DNA of 64,000 nucleotides from Prevotellaceae bacterium UBA4301 (GTDB taxonomy: Bacteria; Bacteroidota; Bacteroidia; Bacteroidales; Bacteroidaceae). The stretch spans positions 13,881-77,880 of the forward strand of contig DGUV01000066.1 of NCBI GenBank assembly GCA_002395775.1. Reading direction: 5' to 3'. The stretch's first letter is position 1; every line of letters starts with the position of its first letter. A program made the translations under genes and the position numbers. Under the pieces are notes generated by a model that did not search any database, had not been told where the DNA came from, and saw nothing but the letters and a program-made list of their open reading frames with translations. Positions 1 through 9,441 of the stretch are shown one piece after another.

Positions 1-677
1 GCGGAGAGACAGCCCGCGAGGTGATGACCCCCAGGGTGGACATGGTCGATCTGGAGCTACGCACGCCCTATCCCCAGGTACTGAAGTGCATCGTCGAGAA
101 CAACTATTCCCGCATACCCGTCTATAGCGAAACGGAGGACAACATCAAGGGCCTGCTCTACATCAAGGACCTCCTGCCCCACCTCTCCAAAGGGCCCAAC
201 TTCCGCTGGCAGACCCTCATAAGGGCCCCCTTCTTCGTGCCCGAAACCAAGATGATAGACGACCTCCTGCGCGACTTCCAGAAAAACCGTGTCCACATGG
301 CCATCGTAGTGGACGAGTTCGGAGGCACCAGCGGACTGGTAACCCTAGAGGACATCCTGGAAGAAATCGTCGGCGAGATAGACGACGAGTACGACGAGGA
401 AGAGCGCAGCCACACGCGCCTGAACCAGAACACCTACCTCTTCGATGCCAAGACCCCCCTTGTGGAATTCCTTCGCACCGTGGGGCTCGACGATGATTAC
501 CTCGACGACGTGGCAGGCGATGCCGACACCCTTGCAGGCCTCCTCCTGGAGCTGAAGGGCGAGTTCCCCAAACTCCACGAGCGCCTCACCCACCGTAGCC
601 TCACCTTCGAGGTCATGGAGCTCGACGAGCGGCGCATCATGAAAGTCAAAGTCGTGATTAAGCGAGAGGAAGCCTAA
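1..677 (+). CDS. gldE: GldE-type CBS/CorC membrane protein, 3' part (5' end outside window)
   Basis: The reading frame is open from base 3 and reads GETAREVMTPRVDM, the junction after the transmembrane DUF21/CNNM domain of CorC/HlyC-type proteins, so the GTG at 21 is internal and the N-terminal membrane half lies upstream. Two CBS domains follow (YSRIPVYSE...KGLLYIKDLL and VHMAIVVDEFGGTSGLVTLEDILEEIVGEI), then an acidic linker and a CorC_C domain of about 80 residues. Family knowledge: CBS domains bind adenosine nucleotides and gate a cation-transport-like membrane domain; in Bacteroidota the orthologue is annotated as gliding-motility associated GldE, although most gut Bacteroidales do not glide. 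The gldE name rests on family and phylum; a plain CNNM/CorC transporter is the alternative. Confidence 0.8.
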   Translation, partial: GETAREVMTPRVDMVDLELRTPYPQVLKCIVENNYSRIPVYSETEDNIKGLLYIKDLLPHLSKGPNFRWQTLIRAPFFVPETKMIDDLLRDFQKNRVHMAIVVDEFGGTSGLVTLEDILEEIVGEIDDEYDEEERSHTRLNQNTYLFDAKTPLVEFLRTVGLDDDYLDDVAGDADTLAGLLLELKGEFPKLHERLTHRSLTFEVMELDERRIMKVKVVIKREEA

Positions 678-716
678 GCCCGCTGAGGCTTAGGCTGTGC
701 CCGAGCGGGATTTCTT
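672..716 (+). terminator. Probable terminator after gldE with two alternative hairpins
   Basis: GCCTAAGC (672-679) pairs perfectly with GCTTAGGC (688-695) and spans the gldE stop codon; alternatively CCCGCT (679-684) pairs with AGCGGG (704-709), directly followed by a T-rich run. The two hairpins exclude each other. The CCTAAG core resembles that of the 22-bp arrays found elsewhere in the window. Confidence 0.45.
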
Positions 717-890
717 TGTTTCCTGACATTACGTTACGTCGTCACACAACGTGTCGCAGTCCTACTTATGGACATAGAGCAGGTTTCTGAACCTTGCACA
801 CCTGCCTTCTTTCCCATCAAGCTTCATCCCCGGCAGGACACACAGGAGCTTGTCGGGGATGATTTTTGTCTGTGGGAGAGGAGGGGCAGT

Positions 891-923
891 TTTGAATTTT
901 GAATTTTGAATTTTTGAATTTTG
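891..923. repeat. AT-rich heptamer tandem repeat in the gldE-nhaD gap
   Basis: About four copies of GAATTTT (one with an extra T) lie in the 678-1005 gap. Nothing else is seen in this gap except the terminator after gldE and the nhaD promoter. Similar A/T-rich heptamer runs occur at 46340-46395 and, translated in frame, at 52950-52995. Confidence 0.8.
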
Positions 924-932
924 TTTTAACTC

Positions 933-963
933 TTGCGCAGTTCGCAAGTTTTCACTATCTTTG
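933..963 (+). promoter_or_regulatory. nhaD promoter (Bacteroidota -33/-7 type)
   Basis: TATCTTTG at 956-963 matches TAnnTTTG, with TTG at 933-935, 20 bp upstream. It lies 43 bp before the ATG at 1006, which argues against starting the gene at 961 inside the promoter. Confidence 0.7.
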
Positions 964-1005
964 CAGGTCGATAACCATTATTCCGCAAAAAAAGACACTA
1001 CAGCC

Positions 1006-2334
1006 ATGTCCGTTGCCATACTATGCCTGATGCTGCTGGGCTACATGCTCATCGCCAGCGAACACATGCACCACATCAACAAGGCCACTGTGGCCATGTT
1101 TGCCGGTGTGGTGGGGTGGATCCTGTTCATCATCGGAGGGGCTGACAAGGAGGTGGTGGCCAACGAGGTGTTTGTGCGCTATTCGGCCTACATCTGCAAC
1201 GTGGTGCTCTATCTGCTCAGCACCATGGCCATCGTGGAGGTGCTCACGCAGAACGGATGTTTCGACTTCATCCCTTCGCTCCTTCGCACCCGCTCCATGC
1301 GCCGCATGCTCTGGGGCACGGTCTTTGTCACCTTCCTCCTGAGTGCCAATCTGGACAACCTGACCACCACGGTGCTGATGCTCATGATGGTGAGGCGACT
1401 GCTCTCCAACCGCCGTCAGCGGCTCTACGTGGGTGCTGCCATCGTGATTGCAGCCTCGTGTGGAGGTTCGTTCACGGTGATTGGCGATGTCACCAGCCTC
1501 ATGCTCTGGACCCAGGGAGCGGTCACTCCCACCTTGTTTGCAAGGGCCATGGTGGTTCCTGCACTCCTGGGAATGATGACCACGACGCTGCTCCTGAGCT
1601 TCGAGCTTCCTGATTCGCTGGACATCGTGCGCCCCACGGTAATCTATCGGGGCGACGACAGCCCCATGCCTTGGTGGCAGAGGGGGGTGATGCTGTTTCT
1701 GGGCATTGGCGGACTGTGGTTTGTGCCCACTTTCCATCGGCTCACGCTCCTGCCCCCGTTCCTTGGTTCGCTGTGTGTGCTGGGTGTCATCTGGGTCTTG
1801 AACGAAGTGTTCAACCATCGCAGCATCCGCACTGAGCAGCCCCTCCTCCTCCCTGGCAGTGACCGTCGCCTTCAGTACGAGGTGCTGCAGGTCATCATGT
1901 TCTTCATCGGGGTGGCTCTCTCGGTGGGTGTGTTGGTGGAGACGGGAGCCATGGCAGCTGCGGGAAGGTGGCTCGACCTGCATGTCCACGACATCTACGT
2001 CATCAGCATCCTCATGGGCGTGCTTTCCGCTGTGCTGGACAACATCTGCCTGGTGCTCTCAGCCATGAACATCTACGACGTGCTGCCCCTCGCGGAGTCC
2101 CTTTCGCAGTATCAGCAGTTCTTCACCCAGAACGGCCAGTACTGGCATCTGGTCATCCTCTCGGCCAGCATAGGGGGTTGCCTGCTGCCCATCGGTTGCA
2201 CGGCAGGCTATGCGCTGATGAAAAGCGAGGAGATGGGGATGTGGTGGTACTTCCGCCATGTGACCATGAAGGTGGTGCTGGGATGGATAGCCGCCCTGAT
2301 AGCCTACTTCGGCGTGGATTATTTCCTGAGATGA
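1006..2334 (+). CDS. nhaD: NhaD-type sodium/proton antiporter
   Basis: 442 residues if started at ATG 1006 (MSVAILCLMLLGYML), chosen because the upstream TTG at 961 falls in the promoter. About twelve hydrophobic segments cover the whole length. Motifs typical of the NhaD branch of the ArsB/NhaD superfamily are visible: SANLDNLTTTVLMLMM near residue 112, SCGGSFTVIGDVTSLMLW near 147 and VLDNICLVLSAMN near 345, with Asn/Asp pairs in broken helices likely to carry the ions. Role: inner-membrane Na+ (or Li+) export in exchange for protons, for pH and salt homeostasis. It stands alone behind its own promoter, 44 bp before the endonuclease genes. Substrate is inferred from family. Confidence 0.9.
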   Translation: MSVAILCLMLLGYMLIASEHMHHINKATVAMFAGVVGWILFIIGGADKEVVANEVFVRYSAYICNVVLYLLSTMAIVEVLTQNGCFDFIPSLLRTRSMRRMLWGTVFVTFLLSANLDNLTTTVLMLMMVRRLLSNRRQRLYVGAAIVIAASCGGSFTVIGDVTSLMLWTQGAVTPTLFARAMVVPALLGMMTTTLLLSFELPDSLDIVRPTVIYRGDDSPMPWWQRGVMLFLGIGGLWFVPTFHRLTLLPPFLGSLCVLGVIWVLNEVFNHRSIRTEQPLLLPGSDRRLQYEVLQVIMFFIGVALSVGVLVETGAMAAAGRWLDLHVHDIYVISILMGVLSAVLDNICLVLSAMNIYDVLPLAESLSQYQQFFTQNGQYWHLVILSASIGGCLLPIGCTAGYALMKSEEMGMWWYFRHVTMKVVLGWIAALIAYFGVDYFLR

Positions 2335-2378
2335 GAATGAGAGAAACTGATTTTGAAGATTTTTAGAGAGAGAGTGAT

Positions 2379-4079
2379 ATGAAGTTCAAGCATCTACTTT
2401 TGCTGATAGGGCTGTTGGTCAGCTGCACCCCAGTCCGTTCCTATGACAAGACCACCTACTACGGCAGTGCCAACGGAAAGTCGGGAGCCTCGCTCAAGAC
2501 TGCACTGCACGGCATCATTCGCAACCCCTCCGTCACCAGCTACGACGGACTCATCGATGCTTACCGCAAGACCGACACCCGAGCCGACGGATGTGTGCGC
2601 GACTGGTACAGCAACACCACCCACTTCCACCACGGCACTGACAAGGCAGGTTCCTATCAGAAGGAGGGCGACGTCTATAACCGCGAGCACTCGGTGCCCC
2701 AGTCGTGGTTCTCAAAGGCCAGCCCCATGAAGAGCGACATCGTGCACGTCATCCCCACTGACGGATACGTCAACAACCGCCGTTCCAGCTTCCCCTTTGG
2801 CGAGGTGGGTTCGGTCACCTATCAGTCCAACAACGGGTATTCCAAGCTCGGTTCCTGCAAGACCAGCGGATACTCAGGCACCGTGTTTGAGCCCAACGAC
2901 GAGATTAAGGGCGACATCGCCCGCATCTACTTCTACATGGTCACCTGCTACGAGGACAAAGCCACCGGATGGGGCCACAGCGTCTTCTCCAGCAGCAAGT
3001 ATCCGGGGCTGGAGTCGTGGGTGCTCAGCATGATGATGCGATGGGCCAAGCAGGACCCCGTGGATGCAGTGGAAGTGGCCCGCAACGAAGCCGTCATGGA
3101 GGTGCAGGGCAACCGCAATCCCTTTGTCGATTTCCCAGGTCTCGAGGTCTATGTCTGGGGCGATGAGAAGAACACTCCCGTCAGCCTCACCAACTATCAG
3201 AACCCCTACGAAGGCGACGTGCCCACGCTGAAGACTCCCACTGCCTCGTTCCCCACCAGCAGCGTGACCCTGCAGAAAGGGAAAACCCTGACCCAGAAAC
3301 TCACCACCAACAGCGACGGCAAACCCACCTACACATCCTCCGACACCCGCGTGGCAAGCGTCAATGCTACGTCGGGAATGGTCACCGCACTGCAAGCCGG
3401 CACCACGGTCATCACAGCCACTGTGCCCCAGACCGCCAACTACTATGCCGCATCGGCTCAGTATGTGCTCACCGTCACCGATCCCGAGAATCCCACACCC
3501 CAGCCCGGAGAGGGAGGCACCTATGAGCGCGTCACCATCCAACCCACCGACTGGAGCGGCACCTATCTCATCGTCTATGAAGCAGGCAGCCTGGCCATGA
3601 ACGGAAGCCTCACAACCATCGACGCTGCCAACAACTTCCTGGAGGTGGACATCAACCAGGGCAAGATCCAGAGCACCGAAGAGACCCGCAAGTGTGAGTT
3701 CCAGGTGGTCAAGAGCGGCCAGGGATATGCCTTCCTCGGGAAGGACGGACAGTACATGGGCACCATCACCTCTGGCAACAAGCTCACCAGCACTGCCGAC
3801 CCCCTGATAAACACCCTCTCGCTCTCGTCGGACGGAGTGGACATCCGCTCAGAGTTCAACACCTCGCTGCGCTACAACACCTCCGGCAAGCGCTTCCGTT
3901 TCTACAGCCCCGGCAGCCAGCAACCCATCCAGCTCTATCGCCTGGTGCAGACCGATGCCATCCGTGACGTCTCCCTCCCCGGGAAGCATGGAGAGGCGTA
4001 CGACCTCTCGGGGCGCAAAGCCCCAAATCATCGCCGTGGCATCGTAATCCGTAATGGCAAGAAAGTAGTGAAAAGATGA
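2379..4079 (+). CDS. Secreted endonuclease I family nuclease with Ig-like domain
   Basis: 566 residues. An N-terminal signal sequence (MKFKHLLLLIGLLVSCTPVRS) contains an LVSC lipobox, so the protein may be a lipoprotein. Residues about 24-280 match the endonuclease I/NucM family (pfam04231): EGDVYNREHSVPQSWF carries the His-bearing catalytic motif, followed by DIVHVIPTDGYVNNRRSSFPFGEVG and FEPNDEIKGDIARIYFYM. A BIG2-type Ig domain follows (residues about 285-370, PTASFPTSSVTLQKG to YVLTVTDPE), then a beta-rich region (about 380-520) and the tail YDLSGRKAPNHRRG, a common Bacteroidales C-terminal sorting-type tail. Likely role: extracellular DNA/RNA degradation for nutrients. It overlaps the next gene by 4 bp (ATGA) and is paralogous to it. 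Its G+C is visibly higher than that of the paralogue. Confidence 0.9.
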   Translation: MKFKHLLLLIGLLVSCTPVRSYDKTTYYGSANGKSGASLKTALHGIIRNPSVTSYDGLIDAYRKTDTRADGCVRDWYSNTTHFHHGTDKAGSYQKEGDVYNREHSVPQSWFSKASPMKSDIVHVIPTDGYVNNRRSSFPFGEVGSVTYQSNNGYSKLGSCKTSGYSGTVFEPNDEIKGDIARIYFYMVTCYEDKATGWGHSVFSSSKYPGLESWVLSMMMRWAKQDPVDAVEVARNEAVMEVQGNRNPFVDFPGLEVYVWGDEKNTPVSLTNYQNPYEGDVPTLKTPTASFPTSSVTLQKGKTLTQKLTTNSDGKPTYTSSDTRVASVNATSGMVTALQAGTTVITATVPQTANYYAASAQYVLTVTDPENPTPQPGEGGTYERVTIQPTDWSGTYLIVYEAGSLAMNGSLTTIDAANNFLEVDINQGKIQSTEETRKCEFQVVKSGQGYAFLGKDGQYMGTITSGNKLTSTADPLINTLSLSSDGVDIRSEFNTSLRYNTSGKRFRFYSPGSQQPIQLYRLVQTDAIRDVSLPGKHGEAYDLSGRKAPNHRRGIVIRNGKKVVKR

Positions 4080-6469
4080 TGAAGACGAAGAGTATCCTGT
4101 TGACCACCTTCCTGCTGCTCATCACCCTATGGGTGGGGGCCTTCGATGCGTCCTATTACAGTGCCGCGAAGGGAAAAAAAGGAGCAGCGCTGAAGACTGC
4201 TTTGGCGGGGATTATATATACCACGAACTCTGTGGGATATAATGGACTGAAAAGTGCCTACGTGAAGACAGATAAGCGTGACGATGGATATCTTTATGAC
4301 ATCTATTCCAATGTCACCAATTACGTCCCAGGCTCAAGCTTTGTCAGCGGCTATTCCAAAGAAGGGGATGGGTATAATCGTGAGCATACGATTCCTCAGA
4401 GCATCTTTAATGAGGCTACCCCCATGAAGGCCGACCTTTATCATGTTTATCCCTGCGATGGGTTTCTGAATGGCGAGCGCGGCAACAATTGTCATGGTGA
4501 GGTGGGTACTTCTTGTACGGAGTCGGCTAACAATTTCAGTAAATGGGGAGCACCGTCATCAAGTTTGAAGAGTAATGGATGTGATGAGACTGAGGTCTTT
4601 GAACCTAATGATATTTACAAAGGAGACATAGCCCGCACATACTTCTACTTTGTTACATGCTACCAGAGCAAATTGTCGTCATTCGGTGCCTATGGCATGT
4701 TTGATAAGTCCACCTATCCATCCTTCACCAATTGGGCAAAGGAGATGCTCCTTGAGTGGTCGAAGAATGACCCGGTGAGTACGAAAGAAACGAAAAGGAC
4801 AGAGGCGGTATATAATACAAGTCAGCATAACCGAAACCCCTTCATCGACTATCCTGGCTTGGAGCAGTACATCTGGGGAACTTACATGAATGTAGCCTTT
4901 GACCCTGATAATTATCAGAATCCCTACGATACTCCAACGCCCGTCACCCCAAGCATCTCACTCAGCCAGAACTCCGCAACCGTGGCAGAAGGAGCTTCCC
5001 TCACCCTCACCGCCACCACGCAGAATGCCACTGGCGCCACGGTGACCTGGATGAGCAGCAACACGAGCGTGGCCACCGTAACGGGAGGCACCGTGACAGC
5101 CCTTGCCGAGGGTACGACCGTCATTACAGCAAAGATAACCGTCAGCGGCACCACCTATTCTGCAACATGTTACGTTACGGTGACACGTAACGAAACACCC
5201 CCCGTCGTCGAGGGAGACTATGTGAAAGTGACCTCTGCCCCTGCTGACTGGAGCGGCACTTATCTGATAGTGTGCGAAGATGCCAGTGTAGCTCTCAATG
5301 GAGCCTTGTCGTCATTGGATGTGGTGAGCAATACTATTTCGGTCTCTCCCACCAACAATCAGATTACCTCCACGCCTACAACCGAAGCTGCAGAGTTTAC
5401 AATCGCAAGCCGGACTTCAGGCGGTTATTCGATAATGACAAAGGGTGGAACCTATATCGGTCATTCGGGTTCCAATAATGCTCTGAAGACCAGTTCCTCA
5501 GATGATTTCGAGAATGGAATCTCGGTTTCTGATGGCAATGTGACCATTACCTGCAATGGTAAGAACCTGCGGTTTAATCCATCTTCGGGGCAGACTCGTT
5601 TCCGCTACTTTGGTTCTGACCAAACTGCCATCCAACTCTACAAGAAGACGGAATCGGCCCCCGCCGTCCCAAGCATCTCGCTTGATCAGAGCGATGTGAC
5701 AGAAGAAGTGGGGAATACCTTCACGCTGACCGCTACTACCCAAAATGCTGATGGCGCGACAGTGGTGTGGGCAAGCAGTAATCCTCAGGTCGCTACGGTC
5801 AATGACGGGCTGGTGCGTTGCGTTGCATCTGGTGCAACGTCCATTTCTGCTACGATTACGGTAAATGGTGTGAGTGTTGCTGCAACGTGCAACGTTACGG
5901 TGGTTGACAATAGTTCATCGGGAGGAGACGGAACCCTCGGCAACCCATACTCTGTGGCAGAAGTGCTCGCATTGTTTGCTTCAAACAGTGTCCCCACGGC
6001 TAATGTCCATGTGAAGGGAATCATCTCACGCATCACATCGCTTAATACCGCAATGTACACCAACGCTCGTTACTACATCTCTGATGATGGCTCTGAAACC
6101 GACGAGTTTTACGTTTATAATGGTAAATACCTTGAAGGAGCAGATTTTACCAGAGACGACCAGATACAAACGGGCGATGAGGTCGTTATCTGCGGCAGGC
6201 TTACCACCTACGGAACCACCAATGAGTTTGCAGCCGGCAATTATATTGTTAGTCTGAAACGTCCTTCTTCCCTTCTCTTAGGCGATGTCAACCGCGATGG
6301 GAACGTCACCATTGCCGACGTCACAGCCTTGGTGAACATCATCCTGGGTAAGGCCACGGAAGGCGACTCGACCAACTACGACTTCAAAGCTGCCGATGTC
6401 AACGAGGACGAGGACATCACCATCGCCGACGTAACGGCACTGGTCAACCTCATTCTTCATAAGGAATAA
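4076..6469 (+). CDS. Secreted multidomain endonuclease I with Ig-like, OB-like and dockerin-type repeats
   Basis: 797 residues with a Sec signal (MMKTKSILLTTFLLLITLWVGAFDA) and no lipobox. The nuclease domain (about 22-280) has GDGYNREHTIPQSIF and VFEPNDIYKGDIARTYFYF as in the upstream paralogue. Then come a BIG2 domain (about 290-370), a beta-rich segment shared with the paralogue (starting DWSGTYLIV), a second BIG2 domain (about 525-610), a DUF6359-like OB domain (GTLGNPYSVAEVLALF onward), and at the C terminus two dockerin type I-like calcium loops (GDVNRDGNVTIADVTALVN and DVNEDEDITIADVTALVN). The tail therefore differs from that of its neighbour. Base composition is mosaic: the nuclease part (4160-4900) and 5270-5600 are A/T-richer than the Ig-like part near 4930-5220. 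No cohesin partner is visible in the window. Confidence 0.9.
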   Translation: MMKTKSILLTTFLLLITLWVGAFDASYYSAAKGKKGAALKTALAGIIYTTNSVGYNGLKSAYVKTDKRDDGYLYDIYSNVTNYVPGSSFVSGYSKEGDGYNREHTIPQSIFNEATPMKADLYHVYPCDGFLNGERGNNCHGEVGTSCTESANNFSKWGAPSSSLKSNGCDETEVFEPNDIYKGDIARTYFYFVTCYQSKLSSFGAYGMFDKSTYPSFTNWAKEMLLEWSKNDPVSTKETKRTEAVYNTSQHNRNPFIDYPGLEQYIWGTYMNVAFDPDNYQNPYDTPTPVTPSISLSQNSATVAEGASLTLTATTQNATGATVTWMSSNTSVATVTGGTVTALAEGTTVITAKITVSGTTYSATCYVTVTRNETPPVVEGDYVKVTSAPADWSGTYLIVCEDASVALNGALSSLDVVSNTISVSPTNNQITSTPTTEAAEFTIASRTSGGYSIMTKGGTYIGHSGSNNALKTSSSDDFENGISVSDGNVTITCNGKNLRFNPSSGQTRFRYFGSDQTAIQLYKKTESAPAVPSISLDQSDVTEEVGNTFTLTATTQNADGATVVWASSNPQVATVNDGLVRCVASGATSISATITVNGVSVAATCNVTVVDNSSSGGDGTLGNPYSVAEVLALFASNSVPTANVHVKGIISRITSLNTAMYTNARYYISDDGSETDEFYVYNGKYLEGADFTRDDQIQTGDEVVICGRLTTYGTTNEFAAGNYIVSLKRPSSLLLGDVNRDGNVTIADVTALVNIILGKATEGDSTNYDFKAADVNEDEDITIADVTALVNLILHKE

Positions 6470-6477
6470 GAGAGCGC

Positions 6478-7515
6478 ATGCAAAAGATACTCACCCGAAA
6501 CCAGACCATAGAACTGCGCACCCTGCTGGGGGAGGCACGCAACATCGTGTTGCTGTGTCACAAAAACCCCGATGGAGATGCCATTGGAAGCATGTCGGCC
6601 ATGACCCTGTTGCTCCGGGGAATGGGGAAACAGGTGACTGCCATCGTGCCCAATCCCTTTCCCGACTTCCTGCGCTGGCTTCCCACTGCTGACGAAATCC
6701 TGCTTGGCGACCGCCAGCACCTGAAGGTGAACAATGCACTGCGCAGGGCCCACCTCATCGTCATGCTCGACTTCAACACCCCCAGCCGCATGGGCGACCT
6801 GCTCATGCAGAAGGTGATGGAAACCACGGTGCCCAAGCTGATGATTGACCACCATCTCAATCCCGATGCCCCCTGTCAGCTCGTGATTTCTCATCCCGAA
6901 CTGTGCAGCACCTGCGAGGTCATCCTGCGGGTGATGTGCGACATGGGTTGGGATGCCAAGCTCACTGCCGACGAGGCCACTGCGCTCTACACGGGAATGA
7001 TGACCGACACGGGAGCCTTCACCTATGCATCCAACCGTCCGGACATCTACGAAGCCATCAGCCTGCTCCTGACCACAGGCATCGACAAGGATCTCATCTA
7101 TCGTCGCGTCTTCTTCACCCACACCGAGGGACGCTTCCGCCTGCTGGGCTTTCTCTTGTACGAGAAGATGGAGGTGATGGACGAACTGCACACCACCCTC
7201 ATCACCATGACCAATGAGGAGCGCCTGCGCTTCCACACCAAGAACGGGGCCACCGAGGGATTTGTCAATATGCCGCTGGAGATGGAGGGCATGCGACTGA
7301 GCATCTTCCTGCGCGAGGATTCGGAGCAGAAAGGTCTCATACGCGTCAGTACACGCAGTGTCGATGACTTCCCCTGCAACGAGATGTGTGCCCGCTTCTT
7401 CAATGGTGGCGGACACAAGAATGCTTCCGGCGGCAGTCTGCTCATGAGCATGGACGAGGCCATCCAGGTGGCTCACCAGGCCATAGAGGCGTTTAGTGAT
7501 AAGTTGAAAGACTGA
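6478..7515 (+). CDS. nrnA: DHH-family phosphoesterase (NrnA-like nanoRNase / pAp phosphatase)
   Basis: 345 residues, cytosolic. The DHH metal site is complete: NPDGDAIGS (about 27-35), MLDFNTPSRMG (about 95-105), MIDHHLNPD (about 122-130) and GMMTDTGAFTY (about 172-182); the DHHA1 domain ends in FFNGGGHKNASGGSL. Family knowledge: NrnA proteins degrade 2-5 nt RNA and often dephosphorylate 3'-phosphoadenosine 5'-phosphate; Bacteroidota lack the orn-type enzyme, which fits. It follows the nuclease genes after 8 bp and could be co-transcribed with them, and is followed by a DUF4827 lipoprotein. Confidence 0.9.
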   Translation: MQKILTRNQTIELRTLLGEARNIVLLCHKNPDGDAIGSMSAMTLLLRGMGKQVTAIVPNPFPDFLRWLPTADEILLGDRQHLKVNNALRRAHLIVMLDFNTPSRMGDLLMQKVMETTVPKLMIDHHLNPDAPCQLVISHPELCSTCEVILRVMCDMGWDAKLTADEATALYTGMMTDTGAFTYASNRPDIYEAISLLLTTGIDKDLIYRRVFFTHTEGRFRLLGFLLYEKMEVMDELHTTLITMTNEERLRFHTKNGATEGFVNMPLEMEGMRLSIFLREDSEQKGLIRVSTRSVDDFPCNEMCARFFNGGGHKNASGGSLLMSMDEAIQVAHQAIEAFSDKLKD

Positions 7516-7542
7516 ATGTTTACATTATCTATTATAGTATAT

Positions 7543-8262
7543 ATGAAGAAGTTTTTGTTTCCGATAATGAGTTTGCTCATCGTGGCCACAACACTTGTGA
7601 GTTGCAAGGACGAAGAGTCGTATGCCGACCAAAAGGAGAAAGAGCGCAAGGTCATCAATGCCTTCCTCAAGCGCGACCCTGTGGTGCTTCTGGGGGCTAA
7701 CAACGACACGCTGCTCAACACCGGCAAGATCAACGTCATCAGCCAGGAGCAGTTCGAGGCTCAGGATTCCATGACCGACGTCTCGAAGAACGAATATGTG
7801 CTGTTCAACAACACGGGCATCTACATGCAGATCGTGCGCAAGGGCGTGGGTGAGAAGATCAAGCACCTGGAGACCAAGCGCGTCATCACCCGCTACTGGG
7901 AGTATAACCTGCTGGCCGACAGCCTGCAATCCTCCGACATGGTTCCCTACTGGATATCGAACCCCGGAGTGATGGATGTGTACAACAACTCCGGGACCAT
8001 CACGGCCACATGGAACGTGGAAAGCAGCAATGGCGGCGGAGCCATGTATCAGCTCTATGGCGTGGGAGCAAGCAGTCCCACCAAGGTGCCTCAGGGTTGG
8101 GTGGTGCCCATGTCATACGTCAGACTGGGCCGGCAGAACACGGGAGAGGAAGGCATAGCCCTGGTGCGCCTTATCGTTCCCCATGCTCAAGGCACGGAGC
8201 AGGCCACTAATTCGGTCTATCCCTGCTTCTATGAAATCAGTTATCAGGAAATGCGCGACTGA
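7543..8262 (+). CDS. DUF4827-family lipoprotein
   Basis: 239 residues from ATG 7543. The upstream ATG at 7516 directly abuts the nrnA stop and would put nine extra residues before a normal lipoprotein signal (MKKFLFPIMSLLIVATTLVSC, lipid-modified Cys 21). The mature part (ADQKEKERKVINAFLKR...) matches the Bacteroidales DUF4827 family, distantly FKBP-like; residues TGIYMQIVRKGVGE and PYWISNPGVM are recognisable. Function unknown; cell-envelope location inferred. Convergent with hemW, with only 14 bp between the stops and no strong terminator. Confidence 0.8.
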   Translation: MKKFLFPIMSLLIVATTLVSCKDEESYADQKEKERKVINAFLKRDPVVLLGANNDTLLNTGKINVISQEQFEAQDSMTDVSKNEYVLFNNTGIYMQIVRKGVGEKIKHLETKRVITRYWEYNLLADSLQSSDMVPYWISNPGVMDVYNNSGTITATWNVESSNGGGAMYQLYGVGASSPTKVPQGWVVPMSYVRLGRQNTGEEGIALVRLIVPHAQGTEQATNSVYPCFYEISYQEMRD

Positions 8263-8276
8263 CGGACTCTTCCCCC

Positions 8277-9428
8277 TCAGACCATCAAGTCTGAGATGAT
8301 GTCGTCGCTTACAAACAAACCACGGCGGGTGAGGCACAGATGCCCATCCGCTGTGTTGGTTAGTCGCCCTGCTTGCATGTGGCTCTGTGCCATCTTCGTT
8401 AGGTAGATTCGGCGTTCCTTGCCATATCTGTCCTCCACTTCTTCCAGACTAAGTCCCTCACAGGTGCGCAGGCGCAACATCACCATTTCGTTGTACAGCG
8501 TGTCCTCGTCCAGCACCTCCTGTTCGCAGGGGCGTTTGTCCTCACCGATGTTTCGGATGTACTGTTTCACGTCCTCGCAGTTGCTGCTCCTCAGTTTGTG
8601 TCCGTCATAGCTGTGCGCTCCGGCTCCCAAACCTACGTAGGGAGTTCCTGTCCAGTAGCTGCTGTTGTGGCGTGAGCGGAATCCCGGACGTGCAAAGTTC
8701 GATATCTCGTAGTGTTCCATTCCTGCCTTGTGGGTGAGGTCCATCAGTGTTTCGTAGCAGCTGAGGCTCAGCTCTTCATCAGCCTCCTCCACTTGACCTT
8801 TCTGCAGTTGTTCGTAGAGTGGGGTGCCCTGCTCAAACTGCAAGGCATAGGCACTCAGGTGGGGGATGTCCGTGTCCAGCATGCGGCACACATCGTCGCG
8901 GAACGCTTGTAGTCGCTGTCCCGGGAGTCCATAGATGAGGTCGATGCTCAGGTTGTGGTAGCCAGCTTCCTGCAATAGTTTGATGGCATGGAGGGCTTGT
9001 TGTGAGGTGTGGCGTCGTCGGAGGGCGCGCAAGATGTTGTCATCCAGCGACTGTACCCCCATGCTCACTCGATTGACGGGTGTCCGTTTCAGTGTTTCAA
9101 TCCATTCGGGAGTGACGTCATCGGGGTTGGCCTCAATGGTGATTTCCTGCCGAGGCGACAAATGTGACAGACGCGACAGCTGTCGCCCTTTCTCAAACAG
9201 TTCCAGCAATGCTTCCCGCGAGAGTTGTGAGGGTGTGCCTCCCCCAAGGTATATGGTAGGCTCCAGTTTCTCCGAGAACTCCGAGAACTCTGATTCCCTA
9301 AACTCCATCTCGCGGCAAACGGCTCTCACGTAAGGCACCTGCCACACTGGGGGCAGGGCGGTGGAGTAAAAGTCGCAGTAGGTGCAGCGGCTGCGGCAGA
9401 AGGGTATGTGGATGTAGATGCCAGCCAC
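8277..9428 (-). CDS. hemW: Radical SAM heme chaperone HemW
   Basis: 383 residues from GTG 9428 (VAGIYIHIPFC). The longer frame up to 9569 overlaps the upstream lipoprotein gene in another frame and has no family match, so it was rejected. The CxxxCxxC 4Fe-4S motif reads FCRSRCTYCDFYS near residue 10; YLGGGTPS and the HemW C-terminal domain (about 300-383) follow. Role: heme trafficking to respiratory enzymes; once called coproporphyrinogen oxidase-like. Located 13 nt after the DUF4878 gene, probably one transcript from the promoter at 9888-9917. Near residues 43-55 the sequence EFRESEFSEFSEK comes from a short tandem repeat at 9262-9300, an in-frame expansion. Confidence 0.9.
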   Translation of the reverse strand: MAGIYIHIPFCRSRCTYCDFYSTALPPVWQVPYVRAVCREMEFRESEFSEFSEKLEPTIYLGGGTPSQLSREALLELFEKGRQLSRLSHLSPRQEITIEANPDDVTPEWIETLKRTPVNRVSMGVQSLDDNILRALRRRHTSQQALHAIKLLQEAGYHNLSIDLIYGLPGQRLQAFRDDVCRMLDTDIPHLSAYALQFEQGTPLYEQLQKGQVEEADEELSLSCYETLMDLTHKAGMEHYEISNFARPGFRSRHNSSYWTGTPYVGLGAGAHSYDGHKLRSSNCEDVKQYIRNIGEDKRPCEQEVLDEDTLYNEMVMLRLRTCEGLSLEEVEDRYGKERRIYLTKMAQSHMQAGRLTNTADGHLCLTRRGLFVSDDIISDLMV

Positions 9429-9441
9429 GTTCGTTAGCGTT

